From: Dipteris shenzhenensis
Lineage: Eukaryota > Polypodiophyta > Polypodiopsida > Gleicheniales
Length of the DNA: 64,000 nt
Assembly (NCBI GenBank): GCA_047967505.1
Contig: CM106539.1
Direction: 5' to 3' (one strand)
Shown: positions 1 through 10,771 of the stretch, one piece after another
Layout: the number at the start of each line of letters is the position of its first letter
Position numbering within the stretch: position 1 is the stretch's first letter
Notes under the pieces: model-generated
What the model was told of the DNA's origin: nothing
Seen by the model: only the letters and a program-made list of their open reading frames with translations
Databases searched by the model: none
Position numbers and translations under genes: made by a program

Positions 1-30
1 TAGAAAATTCGGGGGGGAAAAAATTTAGTA

Positions 31-175
31 TTGTCAAACATTTGTATGATTTTGTCCGTACAGCTAGGAAAAATCCGTACAGTTTTGTCCGCAGAGTTTT
101 GCTGTCAGGGATTTTTTTTTCGTATTGTCAAAAATCTGTGCGATTTTGTCCGTATAGCCCGGAAAAATCCGTACA
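31..175 (+). repeat. Two diverged copies of a leader repeat of the LINE
   Basis: A unit containing GATTTTGTCCGTA followed by GGAAAAATCCGTACA occurs at about 31-84 and again at about 122-175, a spacing of 91 bases, with several substitutions. It lies just upstream of the LINE ORF1. Repeated 5' leaders occur in some L1 lineages, but a promoter role here is only inference. Confidence 0.6.
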
Positions 176-305
176 AATATGTACCTGATGTGCTTTCCTC
201 CTTGTAAAGCGTTGCTGCTTCCAAGCCTTTTCCTTAACTGCGGATTATTCCTATGAGAAAACCTTTCACAAAGACAAGTCATTTTCAAACAAGAAATAAA
301 AACAG

Positions 306-1060
306 GTGATGGATTCAGATGATTGCCTTCATGACTTTGCTGAGGCTCAGCTTGTTTATGAGGTTATGCATGAAGGGTTTGAAGACACCCGCAAAGGTTG
401 GAAAGATCCACTTTCCACCACTGGCATTATGATGGAAGTGGATGATATATTTGATCCAGTTAAGGAGTATGCAAAGCATGCCATTATAATTTTCTTCCCA
501 GGACAGATGCCTGCTGCAGTAGATGTTGGAAATTGGTTGACTCAAACCCTAGGTGGTTCTTATGTCAAAAAGTTCGTTATGCAACGAAGGGCTTTTTTGA
601 GATCATCATGGCTGATGAGGAGCATTGTCAAGTTTTGCTGGAGCACTCTCCTCTCTTCTATGGCCAGTAGATGGTCCATGTTTTGCCTTGGTCTCCCACT
701 TGGGATTATCAGGCATTGATTTGGGATCGTTGCCCTGTTTGGGTAGAAGTTGTGGATTTTTCTCAATGCTTGTCTTCTCTTCTACCTAAAATTGTAGCTC
801 CCCTCGGCAAGGTGGTATGTCCACCGCAACCCATTGGAAATTTGAATCACTTCTGCATTTTGTGGGATACGGATCATCCCACTCTAGCTTCATATTTGGT
901 TACTGTGAATTATGTTTCCATGGGGAGTGCCTTTTACAAGCTCAAGTGGGGGCTATTTGCAAGTGCTTGCTTTGAATGCAAATAATTTGGGCACATGGCT
1001 TCGCAATGCTCTTCCCGAGCTCCACGGATGCCAGTGCAAGCTGAAATGGCTTAGCCTTTG
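306..1060 (+). pseudogene. LINE family A ORF1 remnant with CCHC knuckle
   Basis: Broken gag-like ORF1 of the LINE, an RNA-binding protein in L1 elements. One frame covers 306-719 and continues in another frame at 671-985 with residues typical of plant LINE ORF1 (PVWVEVVDF, PLGKVV). It ends in a zinc knuckle of the form C-x2-C-x4-H-x4-C at about 970-1012, with an in-frame TAA inside the knuckle. Between 1060 and 1540 the ORF1 tail and the ORF1-ORF2 spacer are degenerate. Confidence 0.7.
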
Positions 1061-1543
1061 AATAAGAATGCAAATGCCTCTTCTGTGGTAAAAAACAAAG
1101 GGGTCAAATAGTTTTTCTCTGTTCAAGACAAAGGCAAATCCCCGGCTGTCTCAAACGGTAATGCTTCTTTTCCTGTGGCTTTGTCCTCTCCACCTCAGGG
1201 GAAGGGGGGAAAAAATTTGATTGATGGATGGCAAACTCCTCGCAAAGTGATCTCCCCCAGGCGACCTTTGCCTTCTTGGACTTGGAGTGGTGCATCCTCT
1301 CATGGGAAAACATCTGTTGAAAACTCTGGTGTTGGCTTTTGACCTGGGCTGCTGTGACTGCAAATCGGACCTTGTTTCCTGAAGAAGTTGCTGCACTTTT
1401 GTCCTCTCCTCAGGCTGGTGCTTCATCCCAGGGTAGAGGCTCGGACATTGAGGTGGAAATGAAGACGTAGACAGCCCATTAATTGCTGTACATACATGTC
1501 CCATAACTGTAAAGATGCTTGATCATCTAAAGTGTGTTAGGGA

Positions 1544-2413
1544 ATGTGTGATGGTCGCAAATGGAAAGTGGTCTGGATGTATATTAGGCAATTGCAGCCT
1601 GATATAGTTGCTTTGCAAGAGCATAATCAGCATATGTATGCTGGTCAGATAGGCCATTTTGATGGTTATGATATCTTCTATGCTAGAGAGCACTCCTTTT
1701 CTGGTGTGGCTTTTTTGGTAAAGCACGACCTTCAACTTGTTGTGGCTCTCAATGATCGCTATGGTAGATGGATTATTGTTCAATGCCTTGTTCAAGGGGA
1801 AATTTTTGAATTTGCATCGGTTTATGCCCCCCAATCTTCTCGTGATAGAGCTTTGATCTGGGTTGCCATGCATACTTATCCATGGCGACAACATGCCTTC
1901 ATTTGTGCTGACTTTAATAATGCCCCTCAATCGGGTGATAACACCTCAGGCCACACTCATATGTTGGCTTCTGAAACATATGCACGGTCTGATTTTTTGC
2001 TTCAGTTGCGCCTGGTTGAACTCTGGAAGGAATTACAGCCCATGCTTCTGGGCTATACCTTTCAGCATAATGCTCAATCTTCTTATCGGGCACGCTTGGA
2101 TGGATGGTATCAGATTGATCCACAGCATTGTGATGCCTTTACTTGTCAAATTTGGGTTGATCATGCTTTCACACATTTGGATCATGCTCCTCTTTGGTTG
2201 AGGCTTTCCTTACATGAATTTCCCACTGACAGATTGCATTGCCGAAGGCTTTTGCTGATTAATAAAAGTTATCTGGAGCATGTTGACTTTAAAGCCTTGG
2301 TCTCTGATGCTATTCAGCCTCTCTCTCGTCAGATACACATTGGTTTGGATTATCCCTGGCAGGCTTTTGTTGCTCGGATGCAAGCAGTTATTCGAGATTA
2401 TGGCAAATCCTAG
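1544..2413 (+). pseudogene. LINE family A ORF2, endonuclease domain
   Basis: Open for 289 codons. It resembles the APE-type endonuclease that nicks target DNA in L1 retrotransposition: QPDIVALQEH near the start, FASVYAPQSS, then FICADFNNAP where the active-site region normally reads GDFN, and a final DHAPLWLRLSL with the conserved His. The usual N-terminal part before QPDIVALQ is degenerate, and the frame ends at a TAG at 2411. Homology is clear by motif order; activity is not expected. Confidence 0.8.
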
Positions 2414-2474
2414 ATGCAAGCCACAAGGGAGACTGTAGCACATGCCAATTTTACTTGTCAGAGTTTGACTGAGC

Positions 2475-4320
2475 TTGCTCATCTTCGCCCTTTGTCTTCA
2501 GAGGAAAGCATGCTCTTATGTCAGGCTCAATTCTCTCTTCAATCCAATGATCGTAGAAAGCTTGCTAAATGGGAAACTCGATCCAGACAATAGGCATTTT
2601 TGGATAAAGGCTGCTCTTCGAAGCAATTTTTTAAGAGTTTACACTATAAGAGACAAGCTGCCAATATTTGTCGGATCCGGATGCCTGATGGCTCTTGGTC
2701 AACATCTCGTTCAAAGCTTGCTGATTTATGTATGCAGCACTTCTCCACTCAATTTGGGCATGTGGATACTCTTTCTCCTCGGGTAGTATCTACACATCAG
2801 CTTCTTTTGTAGCATATTCATCCAATTCTGCCTGAGGCTCAGGCTTTGGAACTTGAACATCCCTTCACTGAAAGGGAATTGTCTGATGCACTGAGATCCT
2901 GTGGCAGATGGAAATCTCCAGGATGGGATGATCTCACTGTTGAATTCTTTCTTGCATTCTGCGATCTTCTTAAATTCACCTTGCTGCAAATGGTAAATAA
3001 AGCATGGCAAAATCAGCAGATGCCTGTGTCATGGAAAAAGGGTCTTCTCAAGCTGATTCCAAAAAAGCAGCTATGTGATTCACTTGGTGATTGGAGGCCA
3101 ATCACGCTCATGCTAGTCATTTACAAGATCATTGCCAAATGGTGGTTAATCGGATTAAAGGTTATTTGCATGATGGGTTGCATCTCTCCCAATATGGCTT
3201 TGTTCCATGTCGCCATATCACAGATAACATTGCCAATGCTTATATTGGGATTGAATATGCCAAATACACGCAGCAAGATGTTCTACTCTTGCAAGTAGAT
3301 ATTGCAAAAGCCTTTGACACAATTCAATGGGATTTCATCTCGCAAACTATGCGAGCTTTGGGGTTTGGATAAAAAATGCAGCAGGCTATTTACTGGCTTT
3401 ACATAGATAGCAATGCGGCTTGCATTCTTTCTGGGGATATCTCTGATGAGTGGACTCTTCGTTGTTCGGTCTGCCAGGGATGCCCTCTCAGTGCTTTATT
3501 GTATGCCATTGCTACTCATCCTATGCTGCAATATATTGATCATCTTGTGGCTACATGATCACTTCATGGCTTGGAATTGGATGCTAATCGCAACATGGTT
3601 GCTCAAGCTTATGCTGATGATTCTTTCTTTACCCCGAAGAATACGCCCCATGATCTTGGTGCCTTGATGCAAGCCCTCTCTGTTTATGGTTTGGCAGCTG
3701 GTCTTCATGTTAATTTTCAGATGTCTAAGCTGCTCCCTTTGCATTCCAAAGACTGGCATAGTTTGTTATGGCCCGGGGATATCATTCCACCCACTCAGTT
3801 TGTTCGTCATCTTGGTCACCCTTTGGGGTAGGAACTCACTCGCCGACAACAAACTGATTGGGTTTTGGCTAAGCTTCGGAAAAAGCTTGAGTATTGGAAA
3901 TTGGCAACCTGGCCTTTGCACATTCGTCTTCGAATAGTGCAATCCATCCTTGTGGCATATATTCAATTTTACTTGCCATTGATCATGTTCACTAAGGCGG
4001 ATCTTACATCTTTCATGTCTGTCTTTATGAGAATCTTTTGGCGATCCAAACATGGCAGAAAAAGTCTCAGGCTGCTTTCGATACATCACATTTGTTTTCC
4101 CAAGATGCATGGTGGATTGAACATCACGGATATTCATGTGAATATCCTTGCCCACAGGGGGAAAATGTTGCTGCAATTTCTGCAAGGTGATCAGCCTTGG
4201 GCTCTTATGATAAGTCATCACCTCGGTTGCTGATGTTATAGATGATGCTGGTGCTGTGCTCCCCTTTTCTCTAGCAGCCACTACATATGGATTGGGCTCT
4301 CATTATCATCCTTTGTGGCG
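2475..4320 (+). pseudogene. LINE family A ORF2, reverse transcriptase domain
   Basis: Reverse transcriptase spread over several frames. Visible blocks in order are CGRWKSPGWDDLTVEFF (2885-2950), WRPITLM (about 3090), QVDIAKAFDTIQWDF carrying the motif A aspartate (3290-3340), CQGCPLSALLYAI for motif B (3470-3510), AYADDSFF with the catalytic YADD (about 3610) and LHVNFQMSK (about 3710). Frames change at about 2580, 2810, 3100, 3370, 3560 and 3830, so no working enzyme can be made from this copy. Confidence 0.82.
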
Positions 4321-4612
4321 ACAAATTACTTCTATGCTTTCGCCTTTTGTTCCGATTCCTCCTTTGGAACTCCAGGACTGGCTGGAAGATTGGACTTCGA
4401 CTTCTCCAGGGTCCTCTTCTCGTTCTTTGAGGCTATCTCAGATTACTGTACCTGCATTGTATAAAATCCTTTTGCCTCAACCTTGGGTTTCAGAGAGAGG
4501 TGATTCTGTTTGGCGAATGCATCGCCCAGCCAAGTGGTGAAGGAAAAGATTATAGCGACTTTGGGCCTATAAAGTACCGCTTCGGCAACATGTTTTCTTT
4601 TGGCGAGCTCTT

Positions 4613-5038
4613 TTGGGAGTGTTTCCATTTGGACAGCTATTAGCTCATCGACACATTGCTCCTGCACTTTGCCACAGATGTTCTGCTTCTTCGGAGACTG
4701 TGCCTCACTTGTTTTGGCATTGTCCGTGCTCTCGTGAGTTTTGTGATCTGCTTCGACAGCGCCTGCGAGCGAGATTTCCATTTGTTCCGTTTGGGAAGTT
4801 CTTTTGGCTATTTGGGTTTCATCCATTCAGACCGGAGTTTCATCTTTTCTTCGTTTGGGTTCGCTACTGGGCACTATGGACTTTATGGACATATAGGAAT
4901 TGTAAAGTCTTTGGTGATCCTACTTTCTCTTTGTTTGGCTTTTTTAAATATTCTCTGCAGCAATCTTTCTTTGATTGCTTGCAGAGCCGCTGCATAGATC
5001 ATGAGGTCTTTTTGGCATATACTAAAATTTTCAGTTGA
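4613..5038 (+). pseudogene. LINE family A ORF2, zf-RVT C-terminal domain
   Basis: A 141-codon open frame containing ALCHRCSASSETVPHLFWHC, the Cys/His cluster of the zf-RVT domain that ends plant L1 ORF2 proteins, followed by an aromatic-rich tail (FGKFFWLFGFHP, WALWTLWTYRN). It is only the last part of ORF2: the upstream frame is broken near 4540. A nearly identical copy lies antisense at 14191-14616, which supports a single family for these fragments. Confidence 0.82.
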
Positions 5039-5111
5039 TGTAATTGTAGCACCTTATTTTGAGGTTGCTACTCATATAATATAATCAATCAAAGATTTCA
5101 CCAAAAAAAAA

Positions 5112-5462
5112 AGTAAATGAGGGTTATGGGAAGGTTGAGTGTGAGTGAAATATGTGAAATTGTGTGTGAGCAAGAGTGGTAATATTGTGTGAAAGTGAGA
5201 GTGGTCAGGGGGTTAGAGCAGATGCGAAAGAGCAGTGTGAGGAGAAAGAGGCATATAGAAGCGGGCAGGGCAGAGAAAGAAGTGGAAAGCAGCAAAAAGA
5301 GCCAAAAAGTAGCAGGCAGAAGTGGAGAGAAAAGAAAGGTGAGCAGCAGCTTGGCAGTATGAGCAGTTGAAGGATGAGCGGAAGTAGGTGTACGGAAACT
5401 AGCAGAGAGAAGCAGCAACATCGATTCTTGGGGGGTGGGGCATGGGGGAGGGGGGGGCATCA
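5112..5462. other. Purine-rich low-complexity stretch
   Basis: Dominated by AG-rich sequence and short GTGAG/GAGTG words, ending in a G-rich run at about 5429-5457. Open frames here are composition artefacts. No element end is clear. Confidence 0.5.
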
Positions 5463-5690
5463 ATTTTTTTCTTCTAAAAAGATTACTTCATTAAGTATGA
5501 ATGAAACCGCAAGAGCAAGCTCTAATGCGGGAGTACATCATGCCATGCATGAGAAAAAAAACCAGCTCAAGAAGAGCTAACAAAAATCCAAGGTGGAGGC
5601 TGGAAATGCCTCCTCAAACCTTGAAGGAGACGCAGAGAAGAAAGGAGATCCTCTCCAAACTTTGAAAAAAGTGTCTCTCCTTAATCTTGT
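5463..5690 (-). mobile_element. 3' end fragment of an antisense LINE (family C)
   Basis: Starts with a T-run (poly-A on the other strand) and contains ATTAAGTATGAAtgaaa and CAGAGAAGAAAGGAGA words that recur beside T-runs at 36322-36500 and 42050-42217/44574-44650. This indicates repeated 3' ends of one LINE family. No coding part is retained. From 5690 to 6085 nothing further is recognisable. Confidence 0.5.
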
Positions 5691-6085
5691 CCAATTGGAA
5701 GAAGGTGAGATGCATGCAGGTTGAAAATTTGAAGGAAGCCACATACTTCCTGACTCCTAGGCTGCCATTTTGGCAAGGCAAGAAGTGCCATTATAAGCAC
5801 CTATATAATGAAGGGAGCATCCAAGTGAGCCGTGCACGTACTTCCAAACTCTATGCTGAATCTACTCTATAGCAATCGGTCTAACTATCATGGATCTGCC
5901 TTAAGAACTCAGTGAGAATCCTATATAAAGAACCTAGTGAGGATCTTATAACTGCATGACTCCCTCCTCGCTATTTCTTCGTCCCATGATGGAGAAGAAG
6001 TGTTGTCAGATCTTTACCAAATCTGGGTCTAAAAACCTCTTGAGCATGGTGCCAATACTCTAATCTCTAGTCAAGGAGTTGCTCC

Positions 6086-6421
6086 TGAAAGTGCATGGTG
6101 GAGAGGGAGAGAGAGAGGGTACGCTAGGGAGAGAGATAATAATCCTCAAAGAGAGACATAATGAAATGGAAATGATATAGCAAGAGCAATGAACAAAATG
6201 AAAGTACTCACATGTAGACCACAGAGCTTGTAGGCTTGATACTTGATTGATTTGACACTAGACAAGTATATCTCTTATATCAAGCACACACACACACACA
6301 TATGAACATGAATGCATATGGGATAACTCTCAATGTGACACGTGGCATCCATAGGAAACACTAGACTAGAACTCACACTAGAACACACCAAACTGACTCA
6401 TCTTGACTCCATTTCCTAACA
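6086..6421 (-). repeat. 3' LTR of the gag-only element
   Basis: 336-bp terminal repeat. It includes a CA microsatellite at about 6287-6300 and the word CACGTGGCATCCATAGG shared in form with the LTRs at 7441, 8740, 42218 and 44256. Confidence 0.85.
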
Positions 6422-6860
6422 CCCCCCCATGGAGGAAAGGTGAGTGACTACTAAATGGAACCAAGAATAGAACATGGCAATGACGGTCATCCAACTATGC
6501 AATGACGGTCATCCAACTATGCAATGACGGTAGACATGGATCCCATGCTAGCTCAGAGGCAAGTGAGCATGGCTCAGAGGCTAGTGAGCATGGTATAGAC
6601 TCAGAGGCTTAACTAAACATGGCTCAGAGGTTCATCATGCATGGATGCATGGCAAACTCAAAGGTCTAGGAGGCTAATGCACCAACATCCTAGAACTCCA
6701 TGCTAGGTGTGATAAATAGACGTATCAAAGTCAATACTTAGCTCCCACAATACATCCCCCTCTTGGCTCCAGGGACTAATTAGGGACATGGAGCCAAAGA
6801 CCATAAATGTAAAAGCAATATATCATTTGAGAAGGACTATCCAAGGCAGAGAACCTTATT
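6422..6860 (-). repeat. Conserved non-coding module before the polypurine tract
   Basis: Contains repeated CATGGCTCAGAGGCTAGTGA words, a 25-bp unit (GCAATGACGGTCATCCAACTA) in two full copies plus a partial at 6477-6531, and GGAGCCAAAG and AAGGACTATCCAAGGCAGAG. The same order of words is found at 7719-8165 and, inverted, at 43740-44255, each time between the coding or leader part and the 3' LTR. Confidence 0.75.
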
Positions 6861-7440
6861 GACTCAACACACATCATTGATTCCATTCATTTTTTGAAAC
6901 AACCTAGGGCAGAGTACCCAAAATAGAACATGCTTAGAAAATATATGGATCATTATCTCTGTTGTCCTCTGGAGGGAAAGAGAGATGTCGGATTTCAGCA
7001 GTAAGAGCATGAACTTGTGTCGGAGGATCGTCATCTTCATCGTCACTTGTGGCGGATGCAACCCAACTGTCATGGTCCTTAGTTTGTTGTTTGCCAAGCT
7101 TCTGGTAGCATCTGTCCTTCGTATGGCCAAGCTTGTTACAAAAGGTGCACTTGAGAGGCATGGCTTTGACTTTCCATGTGCTGGTGTAGGCCTGGGTTTC
7201 CATCTGCTAGTGGAGGCAAGAGCCTTTGTAATATCTGAAGAAGAGTTCGGAAAATCTTTGTTTTGGCGATTTTTTTCGAGAAGAAGAGTCACCATATCGT
7301 CAAAGGTAGTCATGGCAAGCCTAAGTATTTCAAGAGTATGCTCAAAGCGAGTGACTCCTTTCATACTCTTCATGAGGACAGCTATTTTGTCCTTGTCGTC
7401 CATGGGACACTTCAGGCTGAAAAGTTGTTGCACAAGAGAT

Positions 7441-7718
7441 TGAAGGTACATGGCATGCATGAATGGAATGGAAAGGAAATGTAAAGAAGATACACGTGCG
7501 AAGAACCAAAGTACTCACATGATAGAAATAGCTTGATGTTGACTGATATTTAAAGACTCAAGACAAGTACAACACTATATAGTGTGACACTAGACCCTAC
7601 AAAGACACATGTATATGGGATATATCCCAATATGACATGTGGCATGTCTAGGACTCACTAGACTAGAAAGCCATACCTAGACCATCTAGAACACTCAATT
7701 TGACTTCATGTTCTAACA
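7441..7718 (-). repeat. 3' LTR of the nested TRIM-like element
   Basis: 278-bp terminal repeat matching 8740-9026 with small indels. The run of C after it is the polypurine tract on the minus strand. Confidence 0.9.
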
Positions 7719-8165
7719 CCCCCCCATGAAGGCAAAGTGAGGGACTACTAGAATGGAACCAAGAACAGAACATGACAATGATGGACTACGAATCTCCAAA
7801 TCAGAACTAGACATGGTTCCCACACAATCTCAGAGGCAAGTGGGCATGGCTCAGAGGCTAGTGAGCATGGTACAATGGACTTAGAGGCTCATCAAGCATG
7901 GCTCAGAGGCCCATCTTGCATGGATGCATGAACAACTCAGAGGTCTAGACAACTAGAGCAAAATGAGATCCTGTCAAAGCCAATACATGGTTCCCACAGT
8001 ACATTCCCCCCTGGCTTCATAACAGGACATGGTAGGAAGCCACACACAAAAAAAACAAGACGGCAATATATCATTTTAGGAGGACTATCCAAGGCAGAGG
8101 ACCTTTATAGACTCAATAATACCAAAACTCAATACATCAATTTTTTGGGGACTACCCAGGGTAGA
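7719..8165 (-). repeat. Second copy of the non-coding LTR-element module
   Basis: Same order of words as at 6422-6860: GGAACCAAGAACAGAACATG, GCTCAGAGGCTAGTGAGCAT, GGAGGACTATCCAAGGCAGA. It fills most of the inside of the nested element together with non-coding leader sequence at 8166-8725. Confidence 0.75.
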
Positions 8166-8725
8166 GAACCCAAGTACGTCAAGCTGTAGAATAAATATAG
8201 ATCTCTTTGAGTAAGAGATGTACTCCAAGCAGCTGTTGGCAGAAGATGAGTGCCCATTCCTATGTGTCGATGAAGGCACTAAGTAGGAATGCCCCAATAA
8301 AGATGTCGGTGAAGTCCATGGGGCAGCTACATGGAGCACTCACATGGTGACTCTCAAAATGCCGGTCCGAGAATCACCAAATGTCGGAAAGAAGCCTCAA
8401 TTTGGGTTAATTTTGCTTAAGGTAGCGAACTGCAGTAGGGAGGAGACTGAAATTTGTGTCGTAGGTGTGGCAGCGATGGATGGGCAGGACGCTTCCTCCA
8501 TGACGAGTGCTTCCCCTTTTGCTTTCGCTCCCCTTCATATGCAGCTATGGAAGGTAGGTGTGCAGCTCCATGTTGATGAAGATCATCACCTCAAGGAGAG
8601 GCTAAGGAGAAGAGGAAATCACGAGTAGCTACAAGAGGAGCTCACGAGGAGAGGGAGTGGAGGAGCTAGCCTCTCCATAGGTCTGAGGTGAGCTTCAAGG
8701 CACCCTCATTCCTTGAGGAAAGCTA

Positions 8726-8737
8726 GCTCTGATACCA
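8726..8737 (-). promoter_or_regulatory. Primer-binding site of the nested element
   Basis: Minus strand reads TGGTATCAGAGC, complementary to the 3' end of plant initiator tRNA-Met, two bases inside the 5' LTR. Confidence 0.85.
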
Positions 8738-8739
8738 CA

Positions 8740-9026
8740 TGAAGGTACATGGCATGCAAGAATGGAATGGAAAGGAAATGTAAAGAAGATACACGTGCAA
8801 AGCAATGATAACCAAAGTACTCACATGATAGAAATAGCTTGATGTTAACTGATATTTTAAGACTCAAGACAAGTACAACACTATATAGTGTGTGACACTA
8901 GACTCTAGAAGGACACATGTATATGGGATATATCCCAATATGACATGTGGCATGTCTAGGACTCACTAGACTAGAAAGCCACACCTAGACTACCTAGAAC
9001 ACTCGCTTCGACTTCATGTTCTAACA
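8740..9026 (-). repeat. 5' LTR of the nested TRIM-like element
   Basis: 287 bp, begins TGTTAGAACATG and ends CTTCA on the minus strand. It is followed on the plus side by the GAGAT duplication. Confidence 0.9.
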
Positions 9027-10067
9027 GAGATTGCATTTTTGCTAAATGTGCACTCAAGATATTACTATCCTCCATTTTCAAATTATAAAATTGCAACTTC
9101 AAGAAAACCTTGGAGTTTGTGATTTTGTTACCAAAAAGATTCTCGAGACGTGCCCATATCGCCTTGGTCGTTGATTTGAAGTCAATGTGATGAATCAAAG
9201 TATCATTGAGGTGAAGTCCGATGATAGCAATAGCTTTTGAGTTGTGTTGCTTCCATGTCTTGAGTTGTTGAGGATGCGTTGTGGGAGTGTCATCCTTAAC
9301 AGCATCCCATACATTTCTTTCATGAGGAGGAACTGAACCTTAGTTTGTCATGTAGGGAATCCTTCCTCCTTGAACTTCTCCACGAGTAGTGAGTTTGAAG
9401 AGAGAGAACTCATTGTGTACCTCAGGATATGGCAACTTCAGTCTTCAGCACTTTAGAAGCAAGAAAAGAGATGAAACCGAGGACTGAAACTGGAGGCAGA
9501 AGAGGCGGAGGATAGAGATGTCATTATGTGGGAGATGAAGCAGAAATTTGTGGGCAAAATGAGGATAGCTCAGCTCATGTGGAGGAGAAAGACAATGAGC
9601 AGCAATGGCACGCATAATGACGCCAATGGTCGATCTAGCAACAGCTCTCTTCAAGTAGGCCGTTTCTTCAAAAACGAGCTTCAAAGGAGGTCGTTTTTAG
9701 GGCGACCAGTAGTAGAAAAATCTCCATAACAATAAGCAACTATTTTCTTCACAAAAATGCCCCCAAAACGGCAAAAAAGAGCTATTTTAAAGCAAAAAAC
9801 GGGCTATTGTGAGCAATAAATGGGCTGTATTTTTCCTCTACGAAGACGCCCGCAAATGCCCACAAGAATGGTGATTGAGTTGCTCCTTTTCACGTGGGCA
9901 ACAAACCAAGCTCCATAGCTTCCGAAGGTGAGGCTAAGGTAGGAGAAGAGAACAAGATGGGGAAAAAGGAGTGAAAGGGAGCTCAATCATGGAGGAGAGG
10001 ATGGCTTCCATTTGCGGGCTCCCTCATCCTCTAGATTGAGCATGGAGAAGGGAAAGGTAGGAAAGGA

Positions 10068-10080
10068 GGCTCCGATACCA
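10068..10080 (-). promoter_or_regulatory. Primer-binding site of the gag-only element
   Basis: Minus strand TGGTATCGGAGCC, one base off the common tRNA-Met site, directly inside the 5' LTR. Confidence 0.75.
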
Positions 10081-10082
10081 CG

Positions 10083-10771
10083 TGAAGGTGCATGGTGGAG
10101 AGGGAGAGAGAGAGGGTAGGCTAGGGAGAGAGATAATAATACTCAAAGAGAGACATAATGAAATGGAAATGAAATAGCAAGAGCAATGAACAAAATGAAA
10201 GTAGACCTTCTAATGTGAGGATAGATGTTCCACGTGCTAAAGGAATGGTTGGGGTAGTAGGGAAAGGGGATGTGGACCAGCCATGGTCACATGACCACAT
10301 TCTTGTTGGGTTTGTTGTGAGGTAGACGAGGATTAGGCCTTGGAAATGCTATGATTTGTTTAGGCTTGGAGGTTCATCAACTCAAGTGTCACACACTAGC
10401 CACCACTAAACCAGTGTGCTATTTGTCTTGGAGTGGAGATCTCCTTCTTGATGCACTAGGCCTTGAGGTGGGAACAAAGCCAATTATGCATGTGGCATGA
10501 CATTGCACATGTAGACCAAAGAGCTTGTAGGCTTGATATTTGATTGATTTGACACTAGACAAGTATAGCTCTTATATAGAGCACACACACACATTTGATT
10601 GATTTGACACTAGACAAGTACAGCTCTTATATAGAGCACACACACACACACATATGAACACCAATGCATATGGGATAGCTCCCAATGTGATGTGGCATCC
10701 ATAGGACACACTAGACTAGAACTCACTCTAGAACACACCAAGCTGGCTCATCTTGACTCCATTTCCTAACA
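10083..10771 (-). repeat. 5' LTR of the gag-only element, with internal insertion
   Basis: Matches 6086-6421 at both ends but is 689 bp long. About 300 bp (10203-10505) with no counterpart in the other LTR replaces the CTCAC found there. A roughly 52-bp unit with GATTTGACACTAGACAAGTA and a CA run is also duplicated in tandem at about 10540-10650. The extra 300 bp were not recognised. Confidence 0.8.

Larger units (their letters stand above)
1..5111 (+). mobile_element. Decayed L1-type LINE (family A), nearly full length
   Basis: Non-LTR retrotransposon read on the plus strand. In order it shows a repeated leader, an ORF1 remnant ending in a CCHC knuckle, an APE-type endonuclease, a reverse transcriptase and a zf-RVT domain. 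A short A-rich tail (about 5100-5111) follows the ORF2 stop. Stops and frame changes break both ORFs, so this copy is dead. Shorter antisense copies of the same family lie at 13358-16891 and 23126-31323. The 5' limit may lie before the window, and no target-site duplication was found. Confidence 0.85.
7441..9026 (-). mobile_element. TRIM-like LTR element nested in gag
   Basis: 1.59-kb element with LTRs at 7441-7718 (278 bp) and 8740-9026 (287 bp), both TG..CA. It is flanked by a perfect 5-bp duplication GAGAT (7436-7440 and 9027-9031), which proves insertion into the gag of the older element. On the minus strand a tRNA-Met primer site (TGGTATCAGAGC) follows the 5' LTR and a G7 polypurine run precedes the 3' LTR. 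No gag or pol is encoded. Its LTRs resemble those of the host element and those at 42218/44256, so a related element inserted into a relative. Confidence 0.9.
6934..9413 (-). pseudogene. Copia-type gag, split by a nested element
   Basis: Reads from an ATG at 9413 down to 9032 and resumes at 7440 after the nested element. The first part carries NVWDAVKDDTP and LIHHIDFKSTTKAIWARLEN, typical of the UBN2-type copia gag; the second carries DKIAVLMKSMKG and then, in another frame, a zinc knuckle CTFCNKLGHTKDRC (C-x2-C-x4-H-x4-C, about 7120-7160). Frames change at about 9350 and 7200. It stops at 6934 with no protease behind it. The nested insertion lies between codons for AKMQS and VQQLF. Confidence 0.8.
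6086..10771 (-). mobile_element. Gag-only LTR retrotransposon (TR-GAG type), antisense
   Basis: LTRs at 6086-6421 and 10083-10771 (the latter enlarged by an insertion) begin and end TG..CA. On the minus strand the 5' LTR is followed by a primer-binding site complementary to initiator tRNA-Met, and a G-run polypurine tract precedes the 3' LTR at 6422-6430. Flanking pentamers GCTCC (6081-6085) and GCTAC (10772-10776) look like a target-site duplication with one change. Only gag is encoded; protease, integrase and RT are absent, so it must have been mobilised in trans. A younger element is nested at 7441-9026. Confidence 0.85.

Noticed and set aside
7438-7484. Continuation of an open frame across the LTR border
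   Set aside because: Crosses the GAGAT duplication into the nested LTR, so it is an insertion artefact.
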